NCBI GenBank assembly: GCA_031295385.1
Contig: JAUMOL010000010.1
Location: 105,831 to 169,830, forward strand
Reading direction: 5' to 3'
From: Collinsella sp.
GTDB taxonomy: Bacteria > Actinomycetota > Coriobacteriia > Coriobacteriales > Coriobacteriaceae
DNA: 64,000 nt
The position numbers and the translations under genes are program-made. Below are positions 59,621 to 64,000 of the stretch, piece by piece; position 1 is the stretch's first letter, and every line of letters starts with the position of its first letter. A model generated the notes under the pieces. That model did no database searches. It saw only the letters and a list, made by a program, of their open reading frames with translations, and was not told where the DNA came from.

Positions 59621-59652
59621 AAAAAGCCCAGACCACCAAGCGGTCTGGGCTT
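59621..59652 (-). terminator. terminator of tRNA-Arg(TCT)
   Basis: An 11-bp stem (AAGCCCAGACC/GGTCTGGGCTT) is followed by TTTTTCATC on the minus strand, 9 bp after the tRNA. It may also end aroQ transcription from the other side. Confidence 0.8.
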
Positions 59653-59661
59653 AATAAACGA

Positions 59662-59738
59662 TGGTGCTCCATGGCGGATTCGAACCGTCGACCTTGGGAT
59701 TAGAAGTCCCCTGCTCTATCCAACTGAGCTAATGGAGC
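59662..59738 (-). tRNA. tRNA-Arg(TCT)
   Basis: Cloverleaf with encoded CCA: acceptor GCTCCAT/ATGGAGC, D-arm GCTCAGTTGGATAGAGC, anticodon loop CTTCTAA, T-arm CGACGGTTCGAATCCGCCAT region. Anticodon TCT reads AGA/AGG. The first anticodon-stem pair is mismatched (G-A). Confidence 0.93.
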
Positions 59739-59792
59739 AAATAACCGCACGCCCAAGCAAGCACAAGCCTGTCAGGCGCAAGTAATTATAAC

Positions 59793-60563
59793 CTAGTTGA
59801 ACTGCTCGCGGTACGCCTTGCAGACCTCATCGACCGGGCCGTCCATGCGAAGGTCACCCTTCTCAATCCAAACGGCACGCTGGCAGATGCGCTCAACCTG
59901 CTCCATAGAGTGCGAAACGAACAGAACCGTCACGTCGCCGCTCTGGATAAAGTGCTGGATGCGGGCCTCACACTTTTGCTGGAAGAACACATCACCGACG
60001 GACAGCGTCTCGTCAACGATCAGAATATCGGGCTCGGTAATCGTCGCGATTGCAAAGGCGATACGCGCCACCATGCCCGAAGAGAAGTTCTTAAGCGGCA
60101 TATCGACAAAGTTCTGCAGCTCAGCGAACTCGATAATGCCGTCAAAGTTGGCGTCGATGAACTCCTTGGTATAGCCGAGCAGGGCGCCGTTCAGATAGAT
60201 GTTCTCGCGGGCGGTCAGCTCGGGGTCAAAGCCGGCGCCAAGCTCAATCAGCGGCGCGATGTTACCGTGCACCTTAACGCTGCCCTCGCTAGGCTCAAGA
60301 ACGCCAGCGATAATCTTGAGCATCGTAGACTTGCCGGAGCCATTGGTGCCGACCAGACCCACAACCTCGCCGCGATGAATATCAAACGAGATGTGCTTAA
60401 GCGCCCTAAACTCCTCAAAGAACAGCTCGTGCTTGGCAAGCTTAATGAAGTACTCCTTGAGGTTGGTCAGCGACTCGGACGCCATGTTAAAGATCATGGT
60501 GACGTCGTCGACCTCGACAGCCAGAGGCTGCTCGCTGTAATCAACAACAGATTCAGTCATCAC
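59793..60563 (-). CDS. polysaccharide ABC exporter, ATP-binding protein (Wzt/TagH type)
   Basis: 256 residues. Walker A GTNGSGKSTMLKIIAG, signature FSSGMVARIAFAIAT and Walker B ILIVDETLSVGD are intact. The N-terminal MIFNMASESLTNLKEYFIKL extension is typical of O-antigen and teichoic-acid exporters. There is no C-terminal glycan-binding domain. Encoded 8 bp after its permease. Confidence 0.9.
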   Translation of the reverse strand: MMTESVVDYSEQPLAVEVDDVTMIFNMASESLTNLKEYFIKLAKHELFFEEFRALKHISFDIHRGEVVGLVGTNGSGKSTMLKIIAGVLEPSEGSVKVHGNIAPLIELGAGFDPELTARENIYLNGALLGYTKEFIDANFDGIIEFAELQNFVDMPLKNFSSGMVARIAFAIATITEPDILIVDETLSVGDVFFQQKCEARIQHFIQSGDVTVLFVSHSMEQVERICQRAVWIEKGDLRMDGPVDEVCKAYREQFN

Positions 60564-60571
60564 AGCACTCC

Positions 60572-61417
60572 TTAGATGTAGAGGATAAATTTGCGCTCGG
60601 ACTTATGGAACACGGTATAGCCAATAATAAGCGCAAGAACCGCCCAAGCGACGCACATACCAAACGTCATAAGCGAGGGCGTAGTCTGGAACAGGAAGAT
60701 ATCGCGCATAAACTGCAGGTAGTTGAACATGGGGTTCGCATACATCAAGATACGCACGAGATGCGGCATTTGCGCAACATAGTCAGTCGTCCAGAAGATG
60801 GGCGTAATGTAAGTCCACGCCGTAATGACGACGCTCCACAGATGCATAACGTCGCGGAAGAAGACCGTAAGGGCAGAGAGCATCATGCCCAGGCCCATGC
60901 AGAAGCACATAAGCAGCAGCAGGCAAACCGGCAACAGAATCAGGTGCCAAGAAGGCATAACGCGGAACCACAGCATGACGATGGCGACGGCGACCAGCGA
61001 GAAGGCAAAGTTGACCAGCGAGAAGAGCACCTTCTGCACCGGGAAAACCCAGCGGTGCACCTTAACCTTCTTGAGCAGAGGGGCAGCGCCCACGATCGAC
61101 GTCAGGGCCTGGTTAGTAGACTCAGACATGACGGCAAAGGTGATGTTACCCACGATCAAGTACAGCGGGTACATCTCGGGCGTCATTGAGCCATTGCGGC
61201 CCTGGCCAAAAATCGTCGAGAACACGATGGCCATGACGATCATCATCAGCAGCGGGTTGAGCACCGACCATGCGACGCCCAGAACGCTACGGCGATACTT
61301 GATCTTAAAATCCTTGGTAACCAGCTGACGAAGGATAAACGCGTCCTTCTCAAATTCGTTCTTAGCAAACGTCGCAGGCAGACTGCGAGTTTCTTGTTGC
61401 TTTGTCTGATCCGACAC
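60572..61417 (-). CDS. polysaccharide ABC exporter, permease (Wzm/TagG type)
   Basis: 281 residues from a GTG at 61417 with AGGAG eight bases upstream; a longer frame to 61480 lacks such a site. ABC2-type permease with six membrane helices; RDFKIKYRRSVLG-like KDFKIKYRRSVLGVAWSVLN near residue 40 is characteristic. With the ATPase it exports a lipid-linked surface glycan. Confidence 0.9.
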   Translation of the reverse strand: MSDQTKQQETRSLPATFAKNEFEKDAFILRQLVTKDFKIKYRRSVLGVAWSVLNPLLMMIVMAIVFSTIFGQGRNGSMTPEMYPLYLIVGNITFAVMSESTNQALTSIVGAAPLLKKVKVHRWVFPVQKVLFSLVNFAFSLVAVAIVMLWFRVMPSWHLILLPVCLLLLMCFCMGLGMMLSALTVFFRDVMHLWSVVITAWTYITPIFWTTDYVAQMPHLVRILMYANPMFNYLQFMRDIFLFQTTPSLMTFGMCVAWAVLALIIGYTVFHKSERKFILYI

Positions 61418-61577
61418 GGATGCAACTCCTTTACTCGTAATCGTTGACAAACGAACAGTATAGACCCGACGGCCATGCAAACGATTCGCGCAACAAAACT
61501 GGAGAACTAACCCACATCTTAGGATGCCAGGCCCAAACGGCTATACTTTCTAGGATTGAATGTATAAGGAGCATTAA
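61418..61577. promoter_or_regulatory. divergent promoter region between exporter and glycosyltransferase
   Basis: The gap holds a TATACT (61542-61547) suited to the rightward gene and a reversed TATACT (61458-61463) suited to the exporter. No convincing -35 boxes are seen. Nothing else is visible in it. Confidence 0.4.
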
Positions 61578-62549
61578 GTGAATTCTGAATCCATCGCCGT
61601 CATCATCCCTTGCTACAACGAAGCGCTCACGATCGGCAAAGTCATCGACGACTTTCACCGCGAGCTTCCGCAGGCGACGGTCTATGTCTATGACAACAAC
61701 TCGTCGGACGATACCTCACGCATTGCCACCGAGCACGGCGCCACAGTCCGCTTTGAGCCCCGTCAGGGAAAGGGCAACGTGTGCCGCCAGATGTTTCGCG
61801 ATATCGACGCCGATTGCTACCTGATGGTCGACGGAGACGACACCTACCCCGCCGAGGCGGCCAAGGCCCTCTGCGAGCCCATCCTTAACGGCACGGCCGA
61901 CATGACCGTAGGCGATCGCCTTTCCAACGGCACCTACGCCGAGGAGAACAAGCGTGCCTTCCACGGCTTTGGCAATAATCTGGTCCGCGCCATGATCAAG
62001 TGGATCTATGGCTACAGCTTCGATGACGTCATGACAGGCTACCGCGCCATGAGCCGCCCGTTCGTTAAAACCTTCCCAGTGCTTTCCGAGGGCTTTCAGA
62101 TCGAAACCGAGCTCTCGATCCACGCCGTCGACCACCGCTGGCGCATCAAAGATGTGCCCATCGAGTACCGCGACCGTCCCGAGGGTTCCGAGTCCAAACT
62201 CAACACCGTGAGCGACGGCATTAAAGTCGTTGCGATGATCGGCACGCTGTTCAAGGACTACCGCCCGCTGAAGTTCTTCAGCCTCGTTGCGCTTCTGTTC
62301 GCGGTATTCGGCCTCGCCCTGGGCATGCCCATCGTTGTCGAATATTTCCAGACCGGCCTCGTCCCGCGCTTCCCCACCGCTATGCTCGCCGCCTCGTTTA
62401 TGTTCCTGTGCGGCCTGAGCCTTGCGACCGGCTTCATCCTAGATTCTGTAGCAAAGGTCGAAAAAAAGCAGTGGGAGGTCAACGTGTACAGCAAATACGC
62501 CTACGACGACCAGCCCGGCCACCCTACTTCCATGCCAAGCGAGAGGTAG
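61578..62549 (+). CDS. family 2 glycosyltransferase, DPM1/GtrB-like
   Basis: 323 residues from a GTG behind AAGGAG. The GT-A domain has VIIPCYNEALTIGKVIDDF, metal-binding DGDDTYP and MTGYRAMSRPFVK. Two membrane helices near residues 235-295 follow (FFSLVALLFAVFGLALG, LAASFMFLCGLSLATGF). Such enzymes usually move a sugar to undecaprenyl phosphate for surface glycans. Confidence 0.85.
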   Translation: MNSESIAVIIPCYNEALTIGKVIDDFHRELPQATVYVYDNNSSDDTSRIATEHGATVRFEPRQGKGNVCRQMFRDIDADCYLMVDGDDTYPAEAAKALCEPILNGTADMTVGDRLSNGTYAEENKRAFHGFGNNLVRAMIKWIYGYSFDDVMTGYRAMSRPFVKTFPVLSEGFQIETELSIHAVDHRWRIKDVPIEYRDRPEGSESKLNTVSDGIKVVAMIGTLFKDYRPLKFFSLVALLFAVFGLALGMPIVVEYFQTGLVPRFPTAMLAASFMFLCGLSLATGFILDSVAKVEKKQWEVNVYSKYAYDDQPGHPTSMPSER

Positions 62550-62600
62550 ATCTTCCGCAAAATACTATTGGCACCACTGCGCAGATAGCCACCCAACAAG

Positions 62601-62630
62601 AAAAGCCGCCGTTAAAGAACGGCGGCTTTT
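62601..62630. terminator. bidirectional terminator
   Basis: A 13-bp stem (AAAAGCCGCCGTT/AACGGCGGCTTTT) with an AAAG loop and T runs in both directions lies between the convergent glycosyltransferase and RfbC-RfbD genes. Confidence 0.85.
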
Positions 62631-62652
62631 ACTCTCGAAAAGTTAATAGCGG

Positions 62653-64000
62653 CTAGAGCGTCTTGATGTACTCCCCCAGCTCTTCCTCCCAGTCGGGCAT
62701 GTGGAAGCCGGCAGCCTCGAGCTTGGACAGGTCGAGCGCGGAGTGGACCGGGCGCGGGGCGACGGGGCCCTCGGCGCTCGCGTAGTAGTCGGCGGTCGAT
62801 ACCGGCACGACCCTGTCCCCGTTGCCGTTGGCGGCCTCGAAGACGGCGCGGGCGATATCGGCCCAGGACTTGACGGTGCCGGAGCCGGTGCAGTCGTAGG
62901 TGCCGTAGGGGGCGTGCGTCCCCAGCACGTGGAAGATGGCCTCGGCCATGTCGCGCGTGAAGGTCAGGCGGCCCAGCTGGTCGTCAACGACCGTGACCTG
63001 CTCGAGCCCGTCCTCGGGGTCGGCGACGCGGTCGGACAGCGCCTTCATGGTCTTGACGAAGTTGCGGCCCTCGCCGATGACCCAGGAGCTGCGCATGATG
63101 TAGTGGCGCGGGCACCCGGCCACGGCGATGTCGCCGGCGACCTTGGTCTGGCCGTAGACGGACAGCGGGCTGAGGGGCTCCTCCTCGTCGTGCACCTCGG
63201 CGGTGCCGTCGAAGACGTAGTCGGAGGACACGTGGACCAGGGTGATCCCGTGTCCGGCGCAGGTGCGGGCGAGCAGGGCCGGGCCGGTCGCGTTGGCCTT
63301 CCAGGCGATGGTTCGTCCCTCGGGGGTCTCCGCCCTATCCACGGCCGTGTAGGCGCCGCAGTTGATGACGGTGCCGTAGAGCGACCAGTCGTACTGCGCG
63401 TAGGCGTCCGGGTCTGACATGTCGAAGGTGTCGATGTCGCAGAAGTCGAAGTCCCTGGCGACGCCGCGCTCCTCCGCCAGCCTGCGCACAGCATGGCCCA
63501 GCTGGCCGTTGCAGCCGGTGACGAGCGTCCTCTTGGGCGCCATTGGGACGACGTCCCTGAGCATCGGGTGGTTGAGGTCGGCCTCGGAGACGGTGGCCTC
63601 GTCGAGCGGGATCGGCCACTCGATGGCGAGCTCGGGGTCGGCGAGGTTCACGAAGGTGTAGGTCTTCTTGAGCTCGAGGGACCAGTGGGCGTCCACCAGG
63701 TAGGTGTAGGCGGTGCCGTCCTCCAGGGCCTGGAAGGAGTTGCCCACGCCGCGCGGGACGTAGATGGCCTTGGACGGGTCGAGCGTGCAGGTGAACACCT
63801 TCCCGTAGGTCTCGCTGCCCTCGCGCAGGTCCACCCAGGCGCCGAAGACGCTGCCGCGCGCCACGGAGATGAACTTGTCCCAGGGCTCGGCGTGGATGCC
63901 GCGGGTGACGCCGCGGCTGTCGTTGTAGGAGATGTTGTTCTGGACGACCCTGAGGTCGGGGATGCCCAGGGCGGTCATCTTGGCGCGCTGCCAGTTCTCC
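62653..64000 (-). CDS. rfbCD: RfbC-RfbD fusion: dTDP-4-dehydrorhamnose 3,5-epimerase / reductase (N-terminus outside window)
   Basis: The frame stays open to the right edge (ENWQRAKMTALGIPD), so the true start lies outside. The first part is RfbC-like (GVTRGIHAEPWDKFISVARG, IYVPRGVGNSFQALED). After a linker, the second part is RfbD-like with Rossmann TGCNGQLGHAVRRLAE, SSDYVFDG, YGQTKVAGD and the MRSSWVIGEG stretch. Together they complete dTDP-L-rhamnose, consistent with the neighbouring polysaccharide export genes. Confidence 0.9.
   Translation of the reverse strand, partial: ENWQRAKMTALGIPDLRVVQNNISYNDSRGVTRGIHAEPWDKFISVARGSVFGAWVDLREGSETYGKVFTCTLDPSKAIYVPRGVGNSFQALEDGTAYTYLVDAHWSLELKKTYTFVNLADPELAIEWPIPLDEATVSEADLNHPMLRDVVPMAPKRTLVTGCNGQLGHAVRRLAEERGVARDFDFCDIDTFDMSDPDAYAQYDWSLYGTVINCGAYTAVDRAETPEGRTIAWKANATGPALLARTCAGHGITLVHVSSDYVFDGTAEVHDEEEPLSPLSVYGQTKVAGDIAVAGCPRHYIMRSSWVIGEGRNFVKTMKALSDRVADPEDGLEQVTVVDDQLGRLTFTRDMAEAIFHVLGTHAPYGTYDCTGSGTVKSWADIARAVFEAANGNGDRVVPVSTADYYASAEGPVAPRPVHSALDLSKLEAAGFHMPDWEEELGEYIKTL

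Overview
The window comes from a high-GC gut actinobacterium of the class Coriobacteriia. Collinsella or a close relative is most likely, judged from gene content and style (AroE-AroK and RfbC-RfbD fusions, GC-rich codon use); no marker gene here settles it. The host chromosome is split by a complete prophage of about 36.7 kb that occupies 13995-50716.

Left host arm (1-13994), all on the minus strand: a cell-elongation operon, mreB-mreC-mreD-PBP2-rodA, continues into a DUF697 membrane protein and a radical SAM gene cut by the window edge. Upstream of it lie a cyclophilin and a TPR membrane protein, a zinc-ribbon membrane protein, and a large cation P-type ATPase. The hairpin terminator at 13956-13982 belongs to tRNA-Arg(CCG), which now sits 36.7 kb away on the other side of the prophage.

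Prophage (attL 13995-14004, attR 50707-50716): a siphovirus-like temperate phage with nearly all genes on the minus strand. Read from right to left it has a large serine integrase whose 3' end runs into the tRNA-Arg gene; a lysogeny switch with a short HTH repressor, a divergent Cro-like gene and three matching palindromic operators; an early and recombination block (resolvase-like nuclease, DUF1351, ERF annealing protein, SSB, DUF6291 replication-type protein with internal repeats); a run of small accessory genes (HNH-like, YkgJ-type cysteine cluster, a frameshifted cytosine methyltransferase, ASCH/DUF3850, three related LADLID proteins); HNH, terminase subunits and portal; a MuF head protein fused to a CdiA-type nuclease toxin domain; scaffold and major capsid; connectors, major tail protein, a tail chaperone pair with a -1 frameshift, tape measure and baseplate; then a complete diversity-generating retroelement (DGR); and finally the lysis genes.

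The DGR is the outstanding system. A C-type-lectin-like tail protein (18827-19735) ends in a 124-bp variable repeat. It is followed by a perfect hairpin, an Avd accessory gene, a 124-bp template repeat and a reverse transcriptase with a YMDD active site. Template and variable repeats differ at 13 positions, 12 of them adenines in the template, which is the signature of adenine-specific mutagenic retrohoming. The phage can presumably diversify its receptor-binding tip.

Right host arm (50717-64000): a nearly complete aromatic amino-acid cluster on the plus strand (DAHP synthase, tyrA, aroB, aroA, aroC, pheA, an aroE-aroK fusion, aroQ) gives the whole route from DAHP to chorismate plus the phenylalanine and tyrosine branches. 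After it come tRNA-Arg(TCT), a polysaccharide ABC exporter, a polyprenyl-phosphate-type glycosyltransferase and an RfbC-RfbD fusion cut by the right edge, pointing to a cell-surface rhamnose polysaccharide locus.
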